From positions 1 through 21,236 of the forward strand of contig NZ_QSUU01000012.1 of the NCBI RefSeq assembly GCF_003439125.1: a DNA stretch of 21,236 bases, given 5' to 3'. The notes under the pieces were generated by a model that searched no databases, was not told where the DNA came from, and saw only the letters and a program-made list of their open reading frames with translations. Position 1 is the stretch's first letter. Each line of letters opens with the position of its first letter. This DNA is from Collinsella sp. OM04-5. GTDB taxonomy: Bacteria > Actinomycetota > Coriobacteriia > Coriobacteriales > Coriobacteriaceae. Positions 1 through 6,553 of the stretch are shown in pieces. The position numbers and the translations under genes were made by a program.

Positions 1-52
1 TTAGGCGCGCCGCCAGCGTTCATCCTGAGCCAGGATCGAACTCTCCGTCCAA
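1..52 (-). rRNA. rrs: 16S ribosomal RNA, 5' end only (partial)
   Basis: Read on the minus strand, the first ~45 bases carry the universal 16S start: AGAGTTCGATCCTGGCTCAG, then GATGAACGCTGGCGGCG. The gene runs out of the window to the left, so only its 5' end is present. The mature 5' end is placed at about 50-53 by comparison with other bacterial 16S genes; the exact processing site cannot be seen. The primer-binding segment has C where most bacteria have T (AGAGTTTGATC). Identity is certain; the boundary is approximate. Confidence 0.95.
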
Positions 53-400
53 AATAAATGGGCTTCGAGCCCGTCCGGTCCTCACAACTATTAGCTGATC
101 GGTTCCGTTCGATTCATATGGTTTTGGTATAGGAAAAGGAATTTCTCGGGGCCGCCTCTCGGCGGCCTTGCGAAAAACAAATCCAAGTTAGACCATTTCA
201 AATGGTTCGATGTCTGCCCGGATGCGACACATCTGGTGTGTCCATCCTCGCAGTATCCGGTTCTCAAGGTGCACGCCTGGCGGCTGATCCGGTTCGACCG
301 GGCCGCGCGGCAAGGAGATATATTGCCAGACCGGAGGGCCCCCGGGGGCGGGAATCGCGCACTCCATATTTTGTTCACAATTGTATAGGTCCCTCAGTTG
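53..400 (-). promoter_or_regulatory. 16S rRNA upstream leader with processing hairpins
   Basis: This stretch contains no convincing gene and lies directly upstream of 16S. On the minus strand it holds three hairpins. One is at 220-247 (an 11-bp stem with one bulged base, TCTGG loop on the plus strand). One is at 192-206 (ACCATT/AATGGT). One is at 150-167 (GGCCGCC, GAGA loop, GGCGGCC), whose GAGA loop is of the stable GNRA class. None is followed by a T-run, so they look like pre-rRNA processing or antitermination structures rather than terminators. A CTTGAGAACC segment lies near 265. I could not find a convincing -35/-10 pair; TATACAAT near 380-387 is the best -10 candidate but lacks a -35. 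Confidence 0.5.
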
Positions 401-578
401 CATCACTGGGGTTAAAACTGAAGCATTGGCTTCTGATATTGGCGATGACCAGCTGGTTTATAGGTGTTAAGGCATCGGTCATCTCTGGAGCGCCACTTTA
501 CTCCAAAAGCATCAGCTATTTGTTTCCCGTCGGTAAAAGGCAGGTTTTGTTCGCCAAGCGTTCTTATATATAGAGAAG
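401..578. other. Intergenic stretch without a recognisable gene
   Basis: I see no supportable gene or strong signal here. Short open frames on both strands have no good ribosome-binding site and no recognisable protein motif. The rRNA promoter is expected in or near this segment on the minus strand, but no hexamer pair is convincing. Confidence 0.4.
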
Positions 579-640
579 TTCGGGTTCGAACCCGTGGCGC
601 GGCAACAAAAAAGCGACCAGCCGGAGCCGATCGCTTTCTA
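579..640. repeat. Relic copy of the tRNA-associated repeat (T-arm motif plus terminator)
   Basis: Positions 579-615 match 1862-1898 beside tRNA-Lys almost base for base. Both have the palindromic T-arm sequence CGGGTTCGAACCCG, then nearly the same CGCGGCAAC linker, then AAAAAAGCG opening a terminator hairpin. Past the hairpin both continue with a TCTATTCTAT-like segment. At the Lys locus this leads into the tRNA 3' end, but here no tRNA follows. The copy is therefore a remnant, or marks a lost tRNA or a duplicated element end. It lies about 1.28 kb from its partner, with the TraX gene in between. Confidence 0.7.
607..637 (-). terminator. Rho-independent terminator-like hairpin in the relic repeat
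   Basis: On the minus strand AAAGCGA and TCGCTTT form the outer stem around a GC-rich centre, and the 3' arm runs into six T. It would end transcripts coming from the TraX gene region. It is closely similar to the tRNA-Lys terminator at 1890-1921. Confidence 0.6.
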
Positions 641-652
641 TTCTATGCTGGA

Positions 653-829
653 TCATCCAGAGGGCGCTTCCGAACTCATTTTCTCGCTGCCATTCATGCT
701 TTCGAAGCATCGTTCGACCTCCACAGCCTCATGTTTTGAGGATCTGCCGTGTTTATCACTGTTATTAATGAGTGTGTGGAAGTGATCCTCATACAGATAC
801 GTGCGATCCGCCAGAGAACTGAGAAGCAT
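653..829 (-). CDS. Possible 58-residue ORF or gene remnant, unknown function
   Basis: A short open frame runs downstream of the TraX gene and ends just before the relic terminator. From the ATG at 829 it gives 58 residues, beginning MLLSSLADRTYLYEDHF and ending SSEAPSG. The open frame continues upstream of that ATG for about 27 more codons without a stop or another start. Such a frame is what the 3' part of a broken gene would look like. A GAGGG about 10 bases before the ATG is a weak ribosome-binding site. The composition is mixed and hydrophilic and fits no family I know. It could equally be chance. Confidence 0.25.
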   Translation of the reverse strand: MLLSSLADRTYLYEDHFHTLINNSDKHGRSSKHEAVEVERCFESMNGSEKMSSEAPSG

Positions 830-938
830 CTCTCTGCAGCCCTCGTTGCCTATCCTCGCATCTCTCAGGTCTTCCGGAAATTTACAAGCAGTCTTAGAGT
901 CAATTTGTTTCCGTTTTCAGAGACTTGTTTGAGAGTTT

Positions 939-1736
939 TTAAAGACAGTTCAAAACAATAAGTGAAACACCATAAAGCAGAGCAAGATGTGCCGGATAGA
1001 AAATGTAGAAGAAATATTTGAGCTTCAGCCCTCGCTTACCATTATAAAGATTGATAAGCAGCAACGAAACGACCGCGGCAGCAACATCAGGATTAAGTAC
1101 ATTAGCTGTAGCAAACTCAAATACGCCGCCAACTATATGGCATGACGAAAGGAGCACTGCACATACTGCAGCAAAGAACATCTTGGCCTTGCTGTCGTGG
1201 AATAAATAGAATGCGGCCACAAGCATAATGCCATACACACCGCCATCTAGTTTAGTGTATTCAGCTGCCAGTGCTGTCAAAACAATCAGAGCAGTTTCTG
1301 CGATGTATCTTTTCCGTTTTGAAAGACTTTGTATCTTTTCCAGAACAATCAAAAAGACCAAGGAAAGCAGGAGCTCACACATAACATTTTGTTGCCGAAG
1401 GTCAAATAGTTGCCCGGTTTGGACGAAATCGTATATGGGCTCCGCAATGATTGCGAAGACAAGCATATTTCGCAGGTACTTCTTTAAGTCATGAGTATGC
1501 AAAAATCCCTCAACTATCAAAAAGCAAAATAAGGGAAATGCAATTCTGCCAAGAACATGAAGCACATCCGAAGCCTCGCTTAGAATCGCCCACTGTTCGT
1601 CTGATATCTGACTGTACGATGCGTGAGTCATGATTCCATTGGTCAGGACGATCCTGCTTACATGATCGAGAACCATCGAAATGGCTGCTATTATCTTTAA
1701 TGTGCTGCCGCTAATTCCGTATCTATTTGTTTTCAT
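939..1736 (-). CDS. TraX-family integral membrane protein
   Basis: A 265-residue, strongly hydrophobic protein with about eight predicted membrane segments. The N-terminus (LKIIAAISMVLDHVSR) and the block FPLFCFLIVEGFLHTHDLKKY are hallmarks of the TraX family. TraX of the F plasmid acetylates the N-terminus of pilin. Chromosomal relatives in Gram-positive gut bacteria have no established substrate and may be membrane acyltransferases. The ATG at 1736 is preceded by TAAGGAA at a good distance. The start lies less than 20 bases from the tRNA-Lys tail repeat, so any promoter must lie within that repeat. The gene is visibly AT-richer than its neighbours, which suggests acquisition. No conjugation genes are nearby. 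Confidence 0.85.
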   Translation of the reverse strand: MKTNRYGISGSTLKIIAAISMVLDHVSRIVLTNGIMTHASYSQISDEQWAILSEASDVLHVLGRIAFPLFCFLIVEGFLHTHDLKKYLRNMLVFAIIAEPIYDFVQTGQLFDLRQQNVMCELLLSLVFLIVLEKIQSLSKRKRYIAETALIVLTALAAEYTKLDGGVYGIMLVAAFYLFHDSKAKMFFAAVCAVLLSSCHIVGGVFEFATANVLNPDVAAAVVSLLLINLYNGKRGLKLKYFFYIFYPAHLALLYGVSLIVLNCL

Positions 1737-1754
1737 TTCGTATTCCTTACTTTG

Positions 1755-1929
1755 GGTGGGCCGTCAGGGGTTCAGCCTGCTCCGCAGGCGGCCGCTGCGG
1801 CGCTTCGCGCCTTGCGCGCTGCGCTGGCAAACGCTCACGCGTTTACTCAGCTCCGCGCCCTTTCGGGTTCGAACCCGCGTCGCGGCAACAAAAAAGCGGC
1901 CGGCATCCGCCAGTCGCTTTTCCATTCTA
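1755..1929. repeat. tRNA-Lys tail repeat: copy of the tRNA 3' end plus palindromic body
   Basis: Bases 1755-1773 are identical to 1931-1949, the 3' end of tRNA-Lys (acceptor strand and 3' half of the T-arm), 176 bases further along in the same orientation. The match stops inside the T-loop. Between the copies lies a GC-rich body of small palindromes (GCCTGC-TCC-GCAGGC at 1776-1790; AAACGC/GCGTTT at 1829-1844). Next is a T-arm-like palindrome, CGGGTTCGAACCCG, at 1864-1877, then the tRNA terminator. The segment 1829-1877 is clearly related to 17307-17356 beside tRNA-Gly, so the body is shared between loci while the tail matches the local tRNA. Open frames that cross this region are antisense to tRNA sequence and are not genes. 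Confidence 0.8.
1890..1921 (-). terminator. Terminator of tRNA-Lys
   Basis: Starting eight bases past the encoded CCA, the minus strand reads AAAAGCG, CTGGC, GGAT loop, GCCGG, CGC and then six T. This is a standard intrinsic terminator placed correctly for the tRNA transcript. Confidence 0.85.
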
Positions 1930-2005
1930 TGGTGGGCCGTCAGGGGTTCGAACCCTGGACCTTGGGATTAAAAGTCCCCTGCTCTGCCAGCTGAGCTAAC
2001 GGCCC
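1930..2005 (-). tRNA. tRNA-Lys (anticodon UUU), CCA encoded
   Basis: The minus strand folds into a full cloverleaf. The acceptor stem is GGGCCGT (2005-1999) with ACGGCCC (1940-1934). The D-arm contains AGCTCAGCTGGCAGAGC. The anticodon loop is CTTTTAA with anticodon TTT, and the T-arm is CAGGGTTCGAACCCTG. The discriminator base is A and the CCA end is encoded (1932-1930). The gene has its own promoter overlapping the end of the aminopeptidase gene and its own terminator. Confidence 0.97.
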
Positions 2006-2014
2006 GCGGGTGGC

Positions 2015-2043
2015 ATTGTACCACGGTCTGGGACTATTCCCAA
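2015..2043 (-). promoter_or_regulatory. Promoter of tRNA-Lys
   Basis: On the minus strand TTGGGA (2043-2038), a 17-bp spacer and TACAAT (2020-2015) lie just upstream of the mature tRNA, leaving room for a start point near 2008. The -35 hexamer is inside the last codons of the aminopeptidase gene. The spacing is ideal and the -10 matches the consensus in five of six positions. Confidence 0.7.
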
Positions 2044-3314
2044 CTCCATTGGCCGTTCTGGAAAATCACAACTTCACGTCCATCAGGCGTAATGCCCGTA
2101 ATATCGATGTCGTCCGTGCCAATCATAAAATCGACGTGCGTGCTCGAGACGTTAACGCCATGCTCCAGGAGCTCTTCCTTGGACATGTCATACCCACCCT
2201 CGATGCATTCGGGGAAACCGACACCTAGCGCGAGATGGCAGCTAGCGTTCTCGTCATAGAGCGTATCGTAGAACAGTACGCCACTTTCGCGGATCGGCGT
2301 GTTCTTGGAGATGAGCGCGACCTCTCCCAGGTGAGCAGCGCCCTCGTCAGTATCGATGATGCTTGCGAGCGTTGCCTTGCCCACACGGGCATCGTAGTCC
2401 ACTACGCGGCCGCCCTCGAACTTAATCCAAAAATCGTCGACCTTGTTACCGTGGTGGATGAGCGGCATGGCCGAGTAGACGATTCCGTCAGCGCGCATGC
2501 GATCAGGCGAGGTAAAAACCTCCTCGGTGGGGATGTTGGGGAAGAAGGGGTGGCCATCGGGCGTCTCACCCTTTCCGCCGGCCCACTCGTGACCTTTCGT
2601 CATGCCAATCGTCAGATTGGTTCCGTTCGAAGCGGTGTAGCGCAGGCAATCAAATTGATTATCGTTTAGGAAACGCAGGTTCTTTTCGAATGCGGCGTCA
2701 TGGAGTTCCCAGTCGCTCTCCGGGTCCTGGCCATCGGCGCGAGCGGTGTGCAGAATCGCATTCCACAGCTTATAGATTGCAACCTCATCGGCGTCTCCCG
2801 GGAACACCTCGTGCGCCCAAGCCACGACCGGAGCGCCGGCGATGCACCACGGATTGATGTTGTAATCCAGTCCACGGCGGAAAACTTTGCACTGCGTATT
2901 CCTCGCCTTGGATGCCGCGGCCGGCTTGGCTGGATCGATGCCCTTGAGGGCTGCGGGATCCGCACCCTCGATAAAGATAAAGCAGGCACCGTCCTGGGCC
3001 AGGGAATCCAGCTGCAGGCGCTTCCACTCGGGCGTCTGCTCAAAATAGCTTTTATCGACATGCTCGTACGTGAGCCTCGTCACGGCATCATCGGCCCAAA
3101 TGACCGTCACGTGGCCGGCGCCGGCGTCATAGGCCTCCGCGACCACCACGCGCGCAAACGGCGCGCACTCGACCGGAGACTGAACGACGACTTCCTGGCC
3201 GGGCTTGACGTTTACGCCCTTGCGGACGACCAGGCGCGCATAGTTTTTAATCTTGGGCTCCAGGGCCTTCATGCCCTCCAGAGCTTCTTCAACCGTCAGG
3301 GCAGCTCGAATCAT
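2034..3314 (-). CDS. Aminopeptidase, M29 family (AmpS/PepS-like)
   Basis: A 426-residue metallo-aminopeptidase of family M29, cytoplasmic enzymes that remove N-terminal residues from peptides using two metal ions. The expected ligand motifs are present: NIPTEEVFTSPD (glutamates ~264-265), LGEVALI (Glu331), the FYDTLYDENASCHLALG block (His360) and STHVDFMIG (His393, Asp395). Length is normal for the family (about 410 residues). An upstream ATG at 3326 would add four residues but has no ribosome-binding site. GGAG lies six bases before the ATG at 3314, so that start is preferred. The gene stands alone: the preceding operon ends in a terminator at 3343-3373, and the tRNA-Lys promoter overlaps its 3' end. 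Confidence 0.93.
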   Translation of the reverse strand: MIRAALTVEEALEGMKALEPKIKNYARLVVRKGVNVKPGQEVVVQSPVECAPFARVVVAEAYDAGAGHVTVIWADDAVTRLTYEHVDKSYFEQTPEWKRLQLDSLAQDGACFIFIEGADPAALKGIDPAKPAAASKARNTQCKVFRRGLDYNINPWCIAGAPVVAWAHEVFPGDADEVAIYKLWNAILHTARADGQDPESDWELHDAAFEKNLRFLNDNQFDCLRYTASNGTNLTIGMTKGHEWAGGKGETPDGHPFFPNIPTEEVFTSPDRMRADGIVYSAMPLIHHGNKVDDFWIKFEGGRVVDYDARVGKATLASIIDTDEGAAHLGEVALISKNTPIRESGVLFYDTLYDENASCHLALGVGFPECIEGGYDMSKEELLEHGVNVSSTHVDFMIGTDDIDITGITPDGREVVIFQNGQWSWE

Positions 3315-3342
3315 GTGCCACTCCATCTATCTATAGAACAGT

Positions 3343-3373
3343 AAAAAGGCGCGCCGCAAAAACGACGCGCCTT
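3343..3373 (-). terminator. Terminator after the purC operon
   Basis: On the minus strand AAGGCGCG and CGCGCCTT form a stem, extended by C-G, G-C and T-G pairs, followed by five T. The plus strand also has T-rich flanks, so it may act weakly in both directions. It separates the purC/membrane-protein operon from the aminopeptidase gene, whose own promoter must overlap it. TTGCGG, 18 bp and TATAGA (near 3331-3360) is a weak candidate. Confidence 0.85.
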
Positions 3374-3403
3374 ATATCTTAGCGATAAGTATGAATGCAA
3401 ACG

Positions 3404-3979
3404 CTATTTCTTCTTGGAGTCCTTTTTGTCCTCCTCGGCAGCCGCGCGCTCGATAAGGGCGTTGAGCTTATTGTCGGACATGCCCTCGGCCTGCGTGCGG
3501 TACATGTTGCGCAGGGGACGAATACGAACGAAGTCGTAGATAAAGTCACCCAGAATGACGACGTAAGACAAAACGATGCCGACCATCTGGACGGGACTGG
3601 ACACCATGCCAGCGGGAGCGAAGTACAGCGAAGCCCAAATGGCCACGACGAGCACCATGCCGATAGCGAGCACGGCCCACCAGATGCGACGGCGCTTGGT
3701 GTAGTCCTCATCCTGCTTGAGAAGGATATTCGACACCGTGTAGATGCGGTCCTCCTTGGCGCGCTGCTTAGCCTTGCGGGCGCGCTTCTCCTCTTTAGAG
3801 AGGCCCTCAAGGTTCTCGCCCTTCTCGAGCTCCTTACGGCGTGCCTTGGATGATGCCGGCACGACGTGAACAGAACCTGCTGCCTGACGAGCGGGCTTGG
3901 CGGATGCGGCGGACTTGCGCGCAACCCCGGTGACCTCGCGGGATTGCGTGCGCTTGTTCGTGGCGCTGCGGGTACTCAC
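3404..3979 (-). CDS. Small two-pass membrane protein with basic N-terminus, unknown function
   Basis: A 191-residue protein. Residues 1-98 are hydrophilic and very basic (repeated K/R with A and E, likely helical). Two membrane segments follow at about 99-121 and 129-149, joined by a short loop. A charged tail ends in KKDSKKK. Both long ends are probably cytoplasmic. The GTG start at 3979 directly follows the purC stop codon (TAA then GTG). AAGGAG about nine bases upstream sits within the purC end, so translation is probably coupled. The layout recalls small actinobacterial membrane proteins such as DUF3043, but the match is only architectural. No catalytic motif is visible, and the co-transcription does not by itself imply a role in purine synthesis. 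Confidence 0.8.
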   Translation of the reverse strand: MSTRSATNKRTQSREVTGVARKSAASAKPARQAAGSVHVVPASSKARRKELEKGENLEGLSKEEKRARKAKQRAKEDRIYTVSNILLKQDEDYTKRRRIWWAVLAIGMVLVVAIWASLYFAPAGMVSSPVQMVGIVLSYVVILGDFIYDFVRIRPLRNMYRTQAEGMSDNKLNALIERAAAEEDKKDSKKK

Positions 3980-4867
3980 TTATGCGTTCTCCTTCATGCT
4001 TGTGAACTGGGAGCCCGTGATGATCTGGAAGGCCTCGCGATAGCGCTCGGACGTGCCATCGATGACCTCGGCGGGCAGGTGCGGGGTCTCCCCCGTCATA
4101 TCCCAGTTGGCCTTGAGCCAATTGCGGACGAATTGTTTGTCGTAGCTAGGCTGGATCTTGCCCTCCTCGTAGCTGGCGGCAGGCCAGAAACGGCTGGAGT
4201 CGGGCGTGAGGCACTCGTCGATCAGCGTGACCTTGCCATCAATAACACCGAACTCGAACTTGGTGTCGGCGATGATGATGCCACGAGTCGCGGCATACTC
4301 GGCAGCGGCCTTGTAGATCTTGAGGGAAAGGTCGCGAATCTGCGTGGCGATGTCCTCGCCCACGATCTCGCAGCAACGCTCGAACGAGATGTTCTCGTCG
4401 TGATCGCCGATCTCGGCCTTCGTGGACGGCGTGAACAGCGGCTCGGGAAGCTTGGAAGCCTCGGTCAGGCCCTCAGGCAGCTGGATGCCGCAGACGGTGC
4501 CGTTCTCGTCGTAGGTCTTCTTGCCCGAACCGGTCAGATAGCCGCGGACGATGCACTCGATAGGAATCGTCTGGGCCTTCTTGACCAGCATGGCGCGGCC
4601 GGCGAGGTAGTCACGATACCCGGCAAACTCCTCGGGGAAATCCGCCGGGTCGATGGAAACGAGATGGTTGGGGACGATGTCGGCAAACTTATCAAACCAG
4701 AATGCCGAGATGCGATTGAGCACCTCTCCCTTAAACGGAATCTCGTCGGGAAGAATGAAGTCGAACGCAGAAATGCGGTCGGTGGCGACCATCAGCAGGT
4801 TTTCACCGGCATCATAGATATCACGAACCTTGCCACGGGAATCCGGACGACGCTCCATCGTTGTCAC
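3980..4867 (-). CDS. purC: Phosphoribosylaminoimidazole-succinocarboxamide synthase (SAICAR synthetase)
   Basis: Purine biosynthesis enzyme joining CAIR and aspartate with ATP to give SAICAR. The family motifs are all present: RGKVRDIYD near the N-terminus, ATDRISAFDF, the substrate loop IVRGYLTGSG, IIADTKFEFG and LIDECLTPDSSRFW. The protein is of the longer, yeast-like type (about 295 residues). Three in-frame starts compete: GTG 4876, GTG 4867 and ATG 4858. AAGGAG ends eight bases before GTG 4867 and overlaps GTG 4876, so 4867 is chosen. The gene for a two-pass membrane protein follows without a gap. purB, two steps later in the first half of the pathway, is also in this window but is far away and separately transcribed. 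Confidence 0.96.
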   Translation of the reverse strand: MTTMERRPDSRGKVRDIYDAGENLLMVATDRISAFDFILPDEIPFKGEVLNRISAFWFDKFADIVPNHLVSIDPADFPEEFAGYRDYLAGRAMLVKKAQTIPIECIVRGYLTGSGKKTYDENGTVCGIQLPEGLTEASKLPEPLFTPSTKAEIGDHDENISFERCCEIVGEDIATQIRDLSLKIYKAAAEYAATRGIIIADTKFEFGVIDGKVTLIDECLTPDSSRFWPAASYEEGKIQPSYDKQFVRNWLKANWDMTGETPHLPAEVIDGTSERYREAFQIITGSQFTSMKENA

Positions 4868-4898
4868 GTGAGTCACTCCTTACCAAAATACGACAGTA

Positions 4899-4918
4899 AT
4901 GCGGGCTCTTTCCCGCAT
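4899..4918 (-). terminator. Weak hairpin terminator candidate after the histidine kinase gene
   Basis: On the minus strand ATGCGGG, AAAGAG loop and CCCGCAT form a perfect 7-bp stem, followed after several bases by TATTTT. It lies in the 109-bp gap between the kinase stop codon and purC and is the only candidate end for the two-component operon. The T-run is displaced, so efficiency is doubtful. It might instead act in the purC leader. Confidence 0.4.
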
Positions 4919-4976
4919 GTTTTCGCAAACTCGGAGCGGCAGGGACGCGGCCCCTCCTTCACCGAATAGCGAAAAG

Positions 4977-6542
4977 CTAGTGCTCCATTGTAGTAGATGC
5001 CGCGTCTGCCGTGTGCTCGCGGGGCAGATGAATTGTAAAAGTCGTACCCTTTCCAAGCTCCGACTCCACGGAAATGTAGCCATGATGTCGCTCGACGATC
5101 TGTTTAGTCACGGCGAGGCCCACGCCCAGACCGCCCGCCTCACGGGCACGGCTGGCATCGGCGCGCCAAAAACGGCCGAAGATGCGCGACAAGTCATCCT
5201 TGGCAATACCGATGCCGGTATCAGAAACGGCGACGCTGACGTGTTTGCGGTCACTGAGCACCGACACCACGACCCAACCGCCCTCGGGGGTGTAGCGCAT
5301 GGCGTTGCTCATGAGATTGATGACGCATTGTGTGATCATGTCGGGATCGGCTTCGACGACATCGTCGTGACCTTGGGTCTCGTCAGCAAAGCGCAAGCGC
5401 AGATCGCGGTCGACAAACAGGCGCTCCTGGGCATTGACGATGGAACGCACGAAAGGAACCATGTCCACCGGCTCAAGGTTGAGCGGAGCCGTGCTGTTTT
5501 CCATGCGCGACAGGTCGAGCATCTGCTGCACCAGACGAGCCAGGCGACGCGTCTCGGAAGCAACAGTCTCCAAGTGCTCATCGTCGGTAGGATATACGCC
5601 ATCCTGCATGGCCTCGACCGTTGCGAGCATGGCCATAAGCGGCGTGCGAAGCTCGTGTGCAACGTCCGAGGTCAAACGTTTCTCGTGTTTCATATCCTTC
5701 TCGAGCGAAGTGGCCATCTCATCGAATGTCTCGCCCAGTTGATCGATCTCGTCATCGCCGCGCAAGCCCGTACGAGCAGACAGATCGCCATCGCGAATTT
5801 GCTTGGCCGTGCTGGTAATACGGTGAATCGGCTTGGTGAGCATGCGCGACACGAGTGATCCGATAACGACCGAAATGCAAACTGCAACAACCGCAGCAAG
5901 GGCCATGGCGTTAAAGGTCTTCTCCCTAAACGCAGAATCTGCCTTGGTGAGCAAGGCATCGGAGCCGATGGCCCACAGCTTTACTTGTCCGACATGCTCG
6001 CCGGAAGACGTTATGATTTCGACGTTTGCAACGCTATCGGAGCCGGTGGGAGCCGACGAGACCGGACTATGCGATGCTTTTTTCCCGCTCGAGCTGCTCG
6101 ACGGCGATTCGTTCTCGCGCACATCGGCGGTCGCGCTTGCCGAAGGCCATGAGTCGTCATAAACGACAACGCCTTTCTTGTTGACGACCTGCATACCCAA
6201 ATCGTCGGACACCAAACTCGATGTCGCGACCGTACGTAGCTCGCCCGCAGTCCAATTGCCGTTTTCCTCATACGACGTCGCAAGCTTTTCGGCAGCGGAA
6301 TTTGCGATTTCGACGATATTGGAGCGCGTGTAATCCGAAAAGACCGTGCCCCACACAACAGAGACCACGCCCACCAGCACCAATACCGTCATGAGCGATG
6401 TCAGAGCAAAAGCAAGTGCCATGCGCGAGGGATAGCTCATCGTTGGCCGTGAATCGGAGCGAGGCGTGTTCCAACTAGCCTTGGAACCCGCCTCGCTCTC
6501 CTGCTTGTGCTTTTGTCCGATTTCAAAGCGCGCAGGTGTCAT
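4977..6542 (-). CDS. Membrane sensor histidine kinase (HAMP, HisKA, HATPase)
   Basis: A 521-residue sensor kinase. A ~40-residue cytoplasmic lead precedes membrane segment 1 (about 41-66). An extracytoplasmic sensor region (67-208) contains a serine-rich stretch near 147-163. Segment 2 is at about 211-231, then HAMP (232-284). The H-box SDVAHELRTPL carries the phosphorylated His296, and the ATPase domain has NLMSNAMRYTP (N-box), DTGIG (441-445) and GLGVGLA (471-477). All catalytic motifs are intact. The start at 6542 is 11 bases after the response regulator stop, with a modest AGGGA ribosome-binding site overlapping that stop. The signal is not predictable from the sequence. Confidence 0.94.
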   Translation of the reverse strand: MTPARFEIGQKHKQESEAGSKASWNTPRSDSRPTMSYPSRMALAFALTSLMTVLVLVGVVSVVWGTVFSDYTRSNIVEIANSAAEKLATSYEENGNWTAGELRTVATSSLVSDDLGMQVVNKKGVVVYDDSWPSASATADVRENESPSSSSSGKKASHSPVSSAPTGSDSVANVEIITSSGEHVGQVKLWAIGSDALLTKADSAFREKTFNAMALAAVVAVCISVVIGSLVSRMLTKPIHRITSTAKQIRDGDLSARTGLRGDDEIDQLGETFDEMATSLEKDMKHEKRLTSDVAHELRTPLMAMLATVEAMQDGVYPTDDEHLETVASETRRLARLVQQMLDLSRMENSTAPLNLEPVDMVPFVRSIVNAQERLFVDRDLRLRFADETQGHDDVVEADPDMITQCVINLMSNAMRYTPEGGWVVVSVLSDRKHVSVAVSDTGIGIAKDDLSRIFGRFWRADASRAREAGGLGVGLAVTKQIVERHHGYISVESELGKGTTFTIHLPREHTADAASTTMEH

Positions 6543-6553
6543 ATGTGATTTCC

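Noticed and set aside
1681..1999. Several plus-strand frames giving peptides with RQGFEPWTLGLK
   Set aside because: These are translations of the antisense of tRNA-Lys and its repeat, a well-known type of spurious protein.
3866..4969. 367-codon plus-strand frame opposite purC and the membrane protein gene
   Set aside because: Shadow of purC and its neighbour; the protein has no recognisable domain, and the minus-strand genes explain the coding signal.
4899..5858. 319-codon plus-strand frame opposite the histidine kinase
   Set aside because: Antisense shadow of a gene with all catalytic motifs intact.
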